Source of the DNA: Trochalopteron elliotii | Taxonomy: Eukaryota > Chordata > Aves > Passeriformes > Leiothrichidae | Reading direction: 5' to 3' | DNA length: 64,000 nucleotides | Assembly (NCBI GenBank): GCA_024734555.1 | Contig: JANPWX010000080.1 | Location: 3,477,419 to 3,541,418 of the forward strand | Shown: positions 24,958 to 37,800 of the stretch, piece after piece | Position numbering within the stretch: the first letter of the stretch is position 1 | Layout of the letters: each line of letters opens with the position of its first letter | Translations under genes and position numbers: made by a program | Notes under the pieces: model-generated | What the model saw: the letters and a program-made list of their open reading frames with translations, nothing else | The model's database searches: none | Told to the model about the DNA's origin: nothing

Positions 24958-25317
24958 TCCTTTAACACTGGGCCCTCTTTGCGTTTTAGTTTTGTAAGGT
25001 TGCATGACAAAGCTTGTAAAAAACAATGATCCTCTCTGAGCAGGGTGGGCTCTCCCAGTCTGCAGGTTTTGCTTGTTCAGAACACTGGTGAAATAATCCA
25101 GTTCTTACTGCCAGCCCCTCAGCACAAAGGACTAAGATTTTGTTGTGCAATGGCAGCAAAGGAATTACTTCAGCACTAAAAATGATGATTTTTCTTACCT
25201 ATTATTATTATTATTTTAATTATTTTCTTCAAAATTGTTGGGAGAGATTTTTTCCCAATGCCCTGGGTTGCAAGTATAAGATATGCACAAAGTATTCTAT
25301 CACCATCTTCATGAACT

Positions 25318-25856
25318 GTTGAAACCAATTGCTGAAGCAGTGTTCTTCCAGATTTCCCCCTCCCTCTTCTGTTAAGGTGTCTTCTGTTAAGGTGTCTTCT
25401 GCTAATGGGTCTTCTGCTAAGGGGTCTTTTGTTAATGGGTCTTCTGTTAATGGGTCTACTGTTAATGGCCTGCTGCATGACTCATAGGTAACTCCCTCCG
25501 GGAGTTCTCTCTCTTTAATGGGCCATCAAGGCCCCCCGTATGACTCATTATCCCATTGTGAGATGCTCCGCCCAGGGGGAGGAGCCAAGCATTCTCATTC
25601 CCAGATACCATCTGGGATTTGGGACAATACAGGGGACCTTACCCACTGGATTCCCAGAGGATTAGAGCTACCAGACCTTTCTACGGGATCACTGTTTCCG
25701 TCATCCCACTCAGGTTGTATTCTGACTCTGTCAGTGATCTTTTGTATTATTGCATCTATTTTATTTATTTTTTTTTCTCTTCTTCCTATTAAATTGTACT
25801 TCTGATTTGAAGCCTCTCACTCGTTTTGCTTTCAAACCACTACACCCAACTTGACA
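25318..25856 (+). mobile_element. Solo LTR, songbird endogenous retrovirus type
   Basis: About 540 bp with several LTR hallmarks in plus orientation. These are a repeat-rich U3 part, two AP-1 sites (TGACTCA at 25478-25484 and 25541-25547), a GC box (CCGCCC near 25569), two short hairpins (25490-25506 and 25599-25617) and a late ATTAAA near 25788. A CTCACTCGTTTTGCTTTC tail ends at ACTACA. No gag, pol or env sequence follows, so it is a solo LTR. The exact left end is uncertain and no target-site duplication was seen. Confidence 0.65.
25366..25470 (+). repeat. Seven copies of a 15-bp tandem repeat
   Basis: Units of the form CTTCTGTTAAGGTGT follow each other without a break, differing at two to four positions. 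Later copies read CTTCTGTTAATGGGT. The period is exactly five codons, so the opposite strand reads as an Arg-rich pentapeptide repeat (RPINR-like). This is probably a by-product of an LTR enhancer array rather than a protein. Confidence 0.9.
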
Positions 25857-27999
25857 TTTTCTTGTTGCCAAGGCCAAGTGAGAGAGCAGTCGAGTAATAA
25901 TTACCCTGGCCTTTTTGTTTCTGGGAAAATTTTCTTCTGGTAGATTTAATTCCAGTTAACACTCTTTAATCAAATAATGCAAATGACCCCACCCCTACAT
26001 AGCTGAGAAGCAAATCTTAAAATAGCAGTAGTTTTCTACAAATCAGTATCAAGTGAGTGATTTGGTGTTTGTTTTGGTTTTTTAAAAATTATAACCTTGT
26101 GTGACTTTATCAGGTGGAATATGAGGGCCAGCAGCATTTGTGCAATCAGATGTTGTCAGACATACCTACAAAAAATGCAAATCAATGGTGCTTTCCTTAA
26201 GTTTTCTCTTTTTTATAGGCAGTTTGTTTTTCGTATATTTTTGTGTTGTGTGACATCACATAAAAATTGCATTTTTAGTATCTTATAATGCAGCATAAAA
26301 TATTATTGTTATTCAGGAATCTGAAATGTCACTAATGTGTGACTTGTATGAACTAAGTGTGTCATGTATAATCTGGGGATTAACTTGCAAACCTAGTTCA
26401 TGTCATTTTAGTGATATGGGAAACTTACAGTTGTTTGGAAGAGAAAAAGGGAGATTATCAGAGGTTTAGAAAAGCCAAGTATTTTCTAATTACTGCTCTA
26501 GTTAAGGAAGAAAAACCCTTCTTGAGCTGCCCCCAAAGGAGTTCTCTAGTTTAAACCAGTAATTGCAATTAAGAACATCAACTAAAAGAATTATATAATG
26601 CTGCTCCACTTTGCTATTAAAAGCTTAAACTTTTGCTCCATTAAAATTGAAAGACAAGAGAAAAAATCTAAAAAGGATTTAATTAACCAGTAAAATTGAG
26701 TGTTTATCAACTGTAAAAATGATTTGCTTTCTGTAGCAATAGAATACAAATCAACTTGGAGATTTTAAAGATCAAAGTAAGAGTAATTGCAGAAACACTG
26801 ATTGGCTATTTATTTATTTCTATTTTAAATTGAATTTTTAAAGCTCAGTATTTCAGGATATTTTTTTCCCTGCTTACTGTGGGTTATTGGGATTTGGTGT
26901 TTAACTTTGCATTTATTTTGTAAACTGTAAATTAAAAGGCAAAATAATCTGTGTGACCCTTAATAAAGCCTCACTGGTACAAAGTTGGTCTTGGATATAT
27001 CAGCTGTTTCAAGGGGCTGTAACCAGCAAATTTCTGCCTTCTGTTCATGTTGGGGCTCAACTGTAACTGAAATCACTCCAATGAAGGTGTTATTCAGATC
27101 AGCAACTGTGAATTGACTGGTCTGAACTGTGAGGGTCATGGATATAACAGGCTGCATCCCACCAGCTGCAGAGAACTCCAGCCTGAAAGAGTGTACAGAG
27201 CCTCACTTTTCCCTTCCCCTTGGTCTCCAGGCTGGGACAGCATCTCTTCTGCCCTCTTCAGCTGGCTTGTGGGGTGGCAGAAAAGGAAGACATGCAGGGT
27301 GGTGAGCTGTACAGGGTGGGGATCAAGAGACAATTAATGGAGTTGTGCAGAAAATTGCCTTGCAGTTTGTTGTGACTGGTTTCTAGAGAGATTCAGCACT
27401 GGGTGGTATTCAGTGGAGCAAGGGATTTGACAAACTCAGAATGAGCAGACATTACTGAGACCCTGCCCATGTTAGCAAACATTAGACCTAAAGTTGTGGC
27501 AAGTGTTTGAAAATGGGTCCTTACACATTGTAGTGTGGTTTTAAAATGTGCTTCTTTGTGTGGGAGTTTATTTCACAAGTGACAAATCACTCACTATCTG
27601 AGGGCAGCAGAAAGCAAAAAAAATTTGTTCTGCATTAGATTGTGGGAATTCATACACTTTTCCTTTTGAACAGCACTGCCTCTGCCTAGCTTCAAGTGAT
27701 TGTGCAACCTCCATCGAGGTGCTGGCAAGCAGTGCTCAAGTGAGAAACAAAGAATTATGGCTGTATAACAAATTGCAAGGGCACCCTGGGAAAATGTGAT
27801 CCGGGAGTGTAGAAATCAAACACTTATCCACAAGGTTCATCCTTGTGCTGAGCCCAGGTATCTCCCCCTTGGTTTTGCCAGGAGGTGCTCTGAAGTAGCA
27901 GCAGTCTGATGCTGGGGTTGAGTAGGATGGAGGAGGCTGAGAAGTACTGTAGCAGATAATTTCTCAGGGTTCTCCCATAACTCTTCATATCTATTGTTT
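25857..27999. other. Intergenic sequence, nothing recognised
   Basis: AT-rich unique DNA. Open frames at 26960-27337 on both strands have no splice or composition support. Confidence 0.45.
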
Positions 28000-28361
28000 T
28001 GGGAGTGTTTAGCCTGGAGAATAAGAGGCTCAGGAGGGAACTTATTGCTCTCTAATTACCTGAAAGGTCAGGTAATTGGAGAGAGCAGTAGGTCAGTTTC
28101 TTCTCCCAAGTGACAAGAGGAGACAGTCTCAAATTGCACCAGGGGACATTTAGAATGGATATTAGGAAAGATTTCTTCACTGAAAGGGTGGTCCAGCATT
28201 ATGATAGGCTGCCCAGGGAAGTGGTGGAATCATCATCCCTGAAAGTATTCAAAAAAATGTAGATGTGGCCCTTAGAAATATGGTTTAGTGGTGGATTTGG
28301 CAGTGCTTGGACTTGAACGTAGAGGTCTTTTCTAGCCTTGATGATTCTGTGATTTTGTGAT
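28000..28361 (+). mobile_element. CR1 LINE 3' fragment
   Basis: Plus-orientation CR1 3' end, about 360 bp, older than the copy at 19452-20236 judging by its divergence. Recognisable phrases are 'tttagcctggagaataagag', 'aggaaagatttcttcactga', 'ggctgcccagggaagtggtg' and 'ttgatgattctgtgat' at the terminus. A local hairpin-like duplication (ctaattacctgaaaggtcaggtaattgg) interrupts it at 28053-28080. Confidence 0.9.
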
Positions 28362-30746
28362 CATTCTGTTCCTCTTGATACCAGTTTCCATTATTACAGC
28401 TTATCTGATATCCTTTCCCCTGAATTACATTATTGTTTTGATTCTGTTGTATGTTGCAAAGATACATGTTTGGGTCATTAGTTAAAACAGCCACTACAAT
28501 TTCTGCTCCAGAGGTTCATTGCTGTTTATGCATTATTGAGTTTATGTTCTCACCATTCATGACTTTGGCAGAATCATTTAACTGAAGTATGGCTCCATTA
28601 ATCTCTCTCTTCATTATTTACATGTAACAATTACTTTAAAATTTCACTCATCATGATATCTGCATTAGGTATAACTTCTGGTTACTCCTGGGGCAACAGT
28701 TGTAGTGGGAATACTGGTCAAATGGTGTGGTCACAACCGTTCTCCTGCTAGTACTCTGGTTCTGTGTATGGATGCAGCAAGTTAACTACACAGGCTTCCT
28801 CACAGATTTTTAGGGAAGTTTTAAAGAGGTTCAGAAACTCATTGATTTAACTCTCATGCTTCCCTGTGTGATTTCTTTGACTTACAGATTAGGTGGGTGC
28901 ATCTGGATCAAGTGGGATGAGTAGCTTTTTGAAATGTGTTAAAAGATAAGATTTTTCCAAATATCACTAAGTCATTGAGTAGCTATTCTTTTTATGCTTA
29001 CGCAAAATCTATGTGTTCCTTTATTTGTTGTTCACAGAAGAAGGACAAAGCTTCCAAACTGTGGTGGCGAAATTAATATGTCACCACAGTTAATACATCT
29101 CAGTAAAAGAAAGAGGATTTAAAGATGCTGAGCATTTCGTTTTGTGCCACTGAAATCCTGGAGAACCAATAAGTTTTCTCTCATGTTAATGAGGAATGAT
29201 TTTCGCTTATTTTTATGCATATAGGTTTGAAAGCTTCATTTTAAGGTGTTTAAATTAAGAAGAATGTCCTTTGTTGATTAGACTTTTTCACAAAAATAAA
29301 TGGAGAAAAGTATTTGCCCTCCTTTAGTACCTTAAGTCCATGTGTACCCTAAGGATTAATCTCTTTAATTTAGATTATTTGTCCTGAATGAGAAGTAGCC
29401 TGAAGGTTACTGGGCTCCGTATAACTACCACACAGAACTGGTTATAAACATTATTACTGCAGTTCTGTGCAGCCCAGGTGGAAAGGACAGGGATTACTAT
29501 TAAATATTTTTATGGTACAACATATGTACAAGCAAAGAGGCGAACACAGAGGAGACAAAATAGGACAACAGATGAGGAAAACAAGGATCTAAAGATATCA
29601 CTGGTGAGAAGGTGTTGGCTAAGGGAAGAATCTAAACTGGAGGGTGGGGAGGGTAGGAAGGCCCACTGAAGGTGAGATGCAGGGCAGTATGGAAGGTGGG
29701 AAGCACTGTGTTATGATGCTGTGCTAGGTCTCTGCTCTATGAACTGTGATGGGGGTCTCTCAACAAGCATGAAGTGAACAAATCCATCTGCTTTACTTTT
29801 CATATTATTCTGCCACTACACACAAACAACTGTATTTACACTGAATTTTTCAGTGAATGCTTTACTGTTTGCTGGCCTTTGCTGCTCCTTCCTTAACCTC
29901 CAGTGCAGTAAAAATACAACTGTCATGTTAAAAAACCAAACCCATTTATCATAATACTTTTTCCAAAACTATTCTTCCCTTTCCATATACATATTTTTGA
30001 TTAATATTTTGTGCATGTAGATAAGGTATTGTAAAGTATTTAAGCTACTTTGGTAAAGTAGCCTGTGGCATATAAGCCTGGTGAAGAGGCAAGGACAAGA
30101 GCAGCTAACTTTTTACATCATTAGCCTTTTCTTAGATATAATAACAATGAAAAAAGAATTAGCATTTTAATAGGATTAAAATCAGAAGCTAAAGGTTATT
30201 TGTAAGATTAGTTTTGGAATCAGAGTTGAATAAATTTTTTTTTAAGGCTGGAATTGTTGCACAGAGAAATTTGTGTCAGTACTGCACATTTACCAAAAGA
30301 GAGCAACATAGGCACACTGTATGTGCTTCAGGCAAGGGGCCATTTTACACTGTAAGCAGGAACATACTGTCCTCTGCTTTAGTCTATATTTTACCTGCCT
30401 CTGAATGTGATGAATGTGGCACAAATATTATTTAGGTTTATAGTTATTGATGATGTATGTTTTATGGATCGTATTTTTGTCTTTCAGATGTTTATGTACA
30501 ATATGTTTCCTCATTCATTATGATTGCATTTAGGATACATGCTTAGATGCTTACTGAAACATTGTTGCTTTTCTTTCCTGCTGGAAACTTTTTTCAACAG
30601 CAGAATTTATATTCATGACTTTTCTTTGGCTAAAGTCATTAAAATGTCCTTAACATTTTTAGTTTTATTAAATCCTTTGGCATGAGATCAGCTACATGTT
30701 TGATTGACTTGGAAAAAAAAGCATTTGTAGGGCTAGAAGTGAACAC

Positions 30747-30767
30747 TTTTTTTTTTTTTTTTTTTTT
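30747..30767. repeat. Poly-T tract
   Basis: About 21 consecutive T. It might be the reverse-strand poly(A) tail of an old retroposon, but nothing recognisable is attached. Confidence 0.8.
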
Positions 30768-31111
30768 GCATTAGTATTTGCCACCATCCTGCGTGTGTAG
30801 ACTATTTTATTTAATATTCAGATTCATTTAGCTGAATAATCCTTCTAGCCCCAAAGCTAATAAATGCACTCAGAAATACTTATTTGGGTAAGTGTTTGGA
30901 AGTTCCTTGAAGTCTCTTTCTTTTTATTATGTCCATCTTCAGTTAGCAGCTGTGAATGTTTTTTAGAGCAAAACTAAAGATAAATGATCCTCAAAATAAA
31001 AGAACGAAGGCTTTGTAATGCACAAGATTGTTTTTGGAAGAACTTACCTGGAGTGCCCAAAACCTACCTGAGTAATTTCTTGTGATTTGGATTTGGGGGT
31101 TGGTTATTATT

Positions 31112-31411
31112 TCAGCTAGACTCCTGGTAAGCCACTAGAAACAGATCTGTAAACTTTCTGCTCACTTCCAATGTCCCAGTAAACAGGTATTTCTTCAGTG
31201 CAGTAACACTGGCTGCACACAATAGACCCATGTTTGGGAGGATGTTCTGTAACCTGGGCTCCTCAGACAGTGATGGGGCCAAGAGTTCCAAAGTGCAGCT
31301 TGTGCCAGTGGCCACCCTCGACTCAACAGCACAGATGGCCTCAGGCATGTCCTGAACTCCACAAAGATTCTTGAACAGATCCTGTAGTCCAATGGCTTTA
31401 TTAGGATTCAC
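31112..31411 (-). pseudogene. Protein-like open frame, possible pseudogene or exon remnant
   Basis: The frame is bounded by a stop just upstream and TGA-AATAATAA downstream. About 98 codons read with a balanced, protein-like composition, for example LQDLFKNLCGVQDMPEAICA and KKYLFTGTLEVSRKFTDLFL. There is no ATG at the start (the first codon is GTG) and no convincing splice site. That suits a fragment of a processed pseudogene or an old exon. I do not recognise the parent protein, and chance is possible. Confidence 0.22.
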
Positions 31412-34400
31412 TTAAGAGGGTCCAGCAAAAAGTCAGCTGAATGACATCTTCAGGCTTGTGGCAGAATGGAGAGAGAGTACAGGAAAAGAGGAAAAGAAAA
31501 TCCTGAAAAATTACTGTAACAAACCATCATCCCATCATGGTTATTAGGCATGTGGATGATGCATAGTAACAGAAATGAAATATGAGATGTATGTAAAATA
31601 GGAGTGCATTTGAATTTAAATGTGGCCAGAGGCAATGCAAATGATGGTGTTTTTAGTAGAAACCTTGCATGAAAGTCTTGCTGGAGCCAGGAAGTGCTAG
31701 GTGTGGGTGTCACAGGAAAGGAAATAGTAGTCTGCCATAGCCTGGATTTTTGAATGCATGTGCCCCTATATACTTTTGTTTAAAGATAAATAAATAGTTA
31801 ATATCAGACTTCAGTATTCTGTGGAAGTTCCCTGTGAAGAACAAAAGGGAAGCCCTGATAGATGCTTGGTGTGGGAGTGAGAGTATATTGGGCTGTGAGA
31901 GAGAGCTGAGCAAAGATGCAGCAAGATTTGGCTGTGCCAGAGGCTTTGAGCCCGTGGTTGTTTGTTTGTTTGTTGTGGTGTGTCTGTTGGAATAAGTAGC
32001 TCTTCATCTGAGACCTCTGTGCACAGAGAGTGACCCTGTGTGTGCCAGGCAGACTCTGACCCTGAAGAGCCACACTCACATCTCTTTGCCAGCTGCTTAT
32101 AAACGTTGGATTGAACCTGTTTTTCAATCTCACTAGAAGAGATGTCTGCATAAGCTGCCCAAAGTTTAAATGTAAGGACTGCATGTAAGTAAGACAAAAT
32201 GTGTATATCTCTACAGATCTACATGCATGTACACATTCATTTTGCTCAAAATAATTAAATCCAGATTCCTGGAAGACTAGATTGTTCAGTAAAGACTGTT
32301 TTTCTCCCTATGAGCCAAAGCATCATCCTTTTTCCAAATATTTTCATACTAAATAATCATTTGAAAGAAGGATAGACTAGTAATTCTGGGGCTGCTGAAG
32401 CTTTCAAGCCTTAGGACTCTGGATGTTTCACATCTCAGACTGAAACAGAGCATTTTTGAAACTCCTGTAGCAAAGGTATGGGGTCTTGCAACAAAATTTT
32501 GGCTGGTTTTCTACAGAGTGGGGGTACAGTGATTCTGTCCAAGTGAGAGGTGTTGGCATAGTTTAAAAAGCTGAATTTAGGAATGCTGCTGTGCGACCTT
32601 ATGGATTGCTTGGTTTTATAGACTGAATTCACTTTCCTAATTCTGACTTACAATATGAGGAAAGAGTATTCCCTTTTTCCAGATTAATGAGATTCATCAT
32701 GGGTTATAAAGTCAGGCTAGGGAACCCAGCTGAGGAAAGATCGTTTGCACAAGAGACATCTCAATGAGAGACCCTCATGGGTTTCTGAATCTACATTTTA
32801 GCACATAGTTGCCTAGAAACTATTTTCTTGTGAAAAATGCTGTTAATGAACTGACTGTTTTTTCAATTTACTATAGTAGCTGTCTATGTATGTACCTAAT
32901 CAGCCATGAATGGTATTTTAAGTATTTAACTGTGTTAAATTATCAATATGAATTAAATCACCAATGTGTGTGGTACACACAGAGACAAAATACAGCTCAA
33001 TGTTTCCAGACTAAGTTTGTGCAGTTTCTGTGAACAAAAGGTGCTTATCCATTACTAACAACTTATATATTCATCAATATAATCTGTCATGTTGTGACTG
33101 AACCATTCTTATTTAGAGTGAAGAGTGTATTTTCATGGCTCATGTTGCTCTGCTCTTTGGTCCTTGCAAACCTTCTGCTCAGGATGCTCTGGTTTACAAA
33201 AATGCCAAGAATCAAACAATGAAACTGCCAGTTGTGGACTATAAATTCAGGGAAATTTTGGTGAAATGAGTTTGTGTGGCCAAGAACACCCATCCTTTAG
33301 GTTCCCACTCACAGAAGGTATAGGAAAAACAAGTAGAAACATCCCTCTGTAAGTGGGATGATGTTTTTGAAATGTTAAGCAAATGAGTGTGTCAGTGCTG
33401 AGAGCTTCTGGTGCTCAGGAAGTGCCCGAATACACTCTGTGCAGTTGCATAGGAGTTTCTTACTTTGGCCTGCACCCTTTGAGAGTAATGGGTTAGTGCT
33501 TGAGACTGGAACCCTGTAGCTCCAAATTGTGATAATGTAAATATAAAAACCAGTTAGGATTGATCCTTGAGCAGGGATTACTTTTCATGGTCATACTGTG
33601 TTCCTGTGAAGGTCAAGTTTGGGAGAAACTTTCTATATATATGCGTATGTCTATTTAAAAAAAACCCTATCTGTTCCCCTGATCATAGTCTGTACTGGTG
33701 TCCAGGCTTTTGATTATTTTTAGTTTGCCTCTTTCTAGCTTCTGTCTGTTGACAACTATTTTCTGTTCATCTGTCTATGCAAAGCAGAATCTAAAATGCT
33801 TTGTGCAGTTGGTAATGGAATTCCTGGCAAAGGTAGATTTCAGGTGCTAGAAGAGAGAAAATTTATTGGAATGGGAGAAACATCCAATTCAGCTCTTGCT
33901 GTGTTTTCCTCTCTGACTTGTTTGTGTAGCACAGTACTGTAGCTCTTACCACCTAAACAGCCCTGCATCATCTGGTCCCCTGCTGTAAGGGCGAGATGTC
34001 TAAAAGAGCTCAGCAGGGGCATGGGAATTGCAGAACTTGAAGATCAGAATGGACCAATACAGAACTTAAAATAATTGTTTAAATCTGTAGTATCCAACTG
34101 GTGGTGGATGATGGTTTCAAACTTCTGCCTCTCATAATAATTTTAATGAAGCTGCAGCATTCCAGCCATGTGTGATGTAAATTTGGAGATTGGATGTTGC
34201 TCTGCAGTGCCCTCAGCAGCAGGATGTGGACACTGCTGCCACACCACTGAAAAGATGTAATTGTGTTACCCAAACAAAGCATGTAAATGGTAGGAGGATA
34301 TTGGGTATTTTCACAAAATTATTTTAGCTTTTGTTTTAGACAGAAAAGCTTCCTATGTTTAGCAGTCATTTAAAGTGCTTTTAAGCATGTAACTGGAATA

Positions 34401-34773
34401 TAACATGAATTATCATTTCACATTTCATTCCAATTCTTTGCATGCTGTCAGTGATTCCTGGCTCTGTAAATTATTGCTAAGTTAGGCCAACCTACAAATC
34501 CTGATATCTTTGCATAATCTCTGTTGTGAACAGTAAAAGCATGTGCATTCTGCTAATCCATATTCAGATAGAAGCCTGCAGTCAGAGTGCTAAATATAAT
34601 TTGGTTTTAGGCCAGGAAAAATAAGTTATCTTTTTTTTTTCCCATGAAAAAACACTATGAAGCAAATGAAATATTGCCTTTTTATGTCTTTTTGTTTTTA
34701 ATTTTTTAAAAAATATTTCACAGCAGACATTCTCCCCATAGAAAACAGCAGGAGAGTTTTCTTACATAATAAT

Positions 34774-34892
34774 CTGACAGATGTGTCATGGTATCTAATC
34801 CCTTAAACCTCCAAAGCCTTCTGATAGTGGATGTTTTAAAAGGCCAGATTGAAAAGCATGCTGCTCTTTTATTGAGTCTGCCTTCAGTGCCC
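34774..34892 (+). repeat. Unclassified dispersed repeat or duplicated conserved element, copy A
   Basis: It begins CTGACAGATGTGTCATGG, then ATCTAATCCC, and later shares AAACATGCTGC-like and TTTTATT segments with the stretch at 52249-52371. Over about 120 bp the two agree at roughly three quarters of positions with few gaps. The family is not one I recognise. Confidence 0.6.
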
Positions 34893-37800
34893 ATTCCACA
34901 CTTGATCGCTTCATTTTGCTAAAGCATAGTATGTGATAACTTGAAGTCAAGAGAAAAAAAAAAATCTTAGAAAGCAGAATTAAAAACACCACTAAAACAA
35001 TTAATTCCAAATGAAAATATTGTTTAAAACCTACATTTACACATGGATTTTTTTTTTTTGATTTTTGGTGCTTTCTCTGAGATTCTGTCAAGAAGTAAAT
35101 CAATAATAATTACACACACAGAATGACCAGCAGACTGAAGTGACCCATCAGGATTTTCACATTCCTGAGCTATGCAGCCGTGTAATCACATTACTGTAAC
35201 TCTTGTACATCACATCTCGGGCCGTGCTGTGCCCTCCAGCACCGTGTCCGTGCACCGCGGGCCGTCCCAGCTCGGGGACTCTGCCTTCTTCTTGCCTAGG
35301 TAATCACCTGGCATTCTTTTTAAAATAACAAAGTCATTAGAAAAGTCTTCGTCTCTTAGCTCATTTTACCCTTTTCTTTTTCAGAGCAGTTATAGCTTTA
35401 ATAATCCAAATGTCAGAGGGAACATGAATTCAGAGGATCAGGGTTTCAGTTAATCATGTTAAATAAGTTCCCCTGATAGTTAGGTACAGTTGCATACGAC
35501 CTTATTTTGGCTACCAGGAATTTCAGATAACTGGGGTTTGGGTAATCAACATCAGAATACCTGTGCCTAATGCACCATTTGCCATAAATTTGTGTTCTAC
35601 ATAATTAAAAAAAATCGTATTGTGTACTGGTACATGTGTGTTGGATTTGAAATTGTACTGAAACTTAAAGGGAGCAAACATTTAGAAAGAAAAGCTGACT
35701 TGTTTGGGATTTTAACATCTGCAAAAATGCAATGTGGTCTTAAATGTATAGGTAAAAAATGATGCTTTAGAATACCTAAGAACACCTAGAATTTATTTCA
35801 CAAATATTTTTCATACTTGTTTTGATAAAATCACAGCTTTCTCTGTTTTTTATAATCCTCATTACTTTTGCTAAGGCAATTATTTAGGGCTTTATCTTTG
35901 AAATGTGAACTGACTTGAGTTATCTTACCTGATGAGGTTATCAAAGATCTGTGAAATGACACTCTGGCACTGAGAAACTAATCATCTTGTTTGACGACAC
36001 AAACCTGTCTGTCTTTTTCATGAATTCAGCAGCTAACCTTGACTTTACACATGACCGCTTTCTACATTTTTTGCAGCTTAAAAGAAGAAACGTTTTTCAA
36101 CAGATTAATGATGTAATGCAGTGATTTCTTTTTCCAGTGAGGATTCCCGAGTGATTTTTAGTTTTGTTCATGCTAAGGTTCTTTATATACCAGCTGTATA
36201 CACATAGAATGCAAGATAAAAACAGAAGAGGACAGACAAGAAATGAGGATCATATATGAAGAATTCTAGGTTGAAGTGGTTCTGCCAGAATAGCTAATGT
36301 GAAATACAAGGTTAAAAAAAGAGATCTTTATTATTTAAGTGGCACACGTTGCATTATGGACAAGAGCATTTTTTTCATGTAGATTACAGTGCTATCTAGG
36401 CATTGGCCTAGACAGGCATTGTACATCCCTTCTTATAGGGTCAGGCTTCCTCTGCTTTTCTTGCAGAGAAATGACTACTGTCAAATTATCACTTCTCTAT
36501 GATTTTTTGTTTTTAATTACTGTGTGTATATTGATGAAATCTTGATGATTCAAATGAACACTTTAACATTTGGGCTTAATCTACAGCATGCTACAGCATG
36601 TGTATTTCTCCTGCCTCGAGGAGACTGGATAGTGGATTTCAGACCCTTGTCTCAGTGTGGACAGGGACTCTTTGGGAAATCAGTGATACAGTATAAATGC
36701 CTAGGCAAATCTGACAGCAGCTTGCTTGATTCAACTGTTCAGGTCTGTAAAGAATGGGGAATATGAAAGAAGAGAAATGGTGTTTTTTGCCTTTCCAGCC
36801 AATTGAAGGAAGGGAAACCTCTGTTGGTTGGTTTGATGTTAATTTTACTGTCTGTTGAAGAGTGAGGGTTTTCAGGAGCAAGGATTTACCTTTTCATGGA
36901 ACTGTTTCATTCCAGAATTTGTTGTTTATTCTGTTCTTTCAGCACTGTCCTAATCCCTCTGAAACAAACTAGGTGTTACTGGGGAGTAGGGAGCCAGCCT
37001 GGAGAGCTCTTATAAAACCACTGCTCTCTGTTCTTAGGCAGCTATTTTGATCAGTTTGACCCAGTGGATGTGTCTCCAAGGCTAATAATTTTTCTTTTGC
37101 TGGGAGCACTCTATCAGTTAACCAGTTAAGGGAACACTGTAGGCTTCAGTCCTGCAGTAGATAATAAGGTGAGGGGGTCTTCTCAATTCTGTTGCCTTGC
37201 TAGAGTAACAGATATGCCTTCTGCTTGTGTGTGGAATATGCTAAAATAACAGGTTGTGATTAAAGTGCTTTGGTTTTTGGAGGCTCAGGCTTTCTTTGTG
37301 ACTTTTGAATGATAATTTGGGCTCAGAATCTCACATGTACTAACAGCTATGTAAGTTGTTAGGCATTTGATCTTCCTTTAAGTGGCAATGACTGTTTTAA
37401 ACATCCTGCCCTTGCTACCTCAACCTGTTACTGATCCCTCATAGCCGATCATTTGTTTGAAACCAGAGCTCTGCAACAAGATCAGCAAAGCTGAATTGCA
37501 GAGGCACTTTTTGAGCAGGCAGCAGCTGAATGCTGCTCGTGCACAAAGCAGCTGAAACCAAAAGCAGAGGAATTATGGTGTGCTGAGATGTGGCCAGAAT
37601 ACTTACATAGAAAGAAATTTTTTGTTGTTGTTGTTATTATTTTAAATTTTTTCTTCTTTTTTTTTTTTTACCTTGCAGTTCAAATCAAAATTTGGGTCTC
37701 TGGTATCTTAGGATAATATCCTAGATACTGAATTGTAGATGATATCTCTCATCATAAACTTAAATCAAGCAGAGGAGTTTCAACAAGAAAGAAAGATCTC

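Larger units (their letters stand above)
28362..34773. other. Intergenic sequence
   Basis: Unique AT-rich DNA with a poly-T run of about 21 at 30747-30767 and a minus-strand open frame at 31411-31112 (listed). No gene is supported. Confidence 0.45.
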
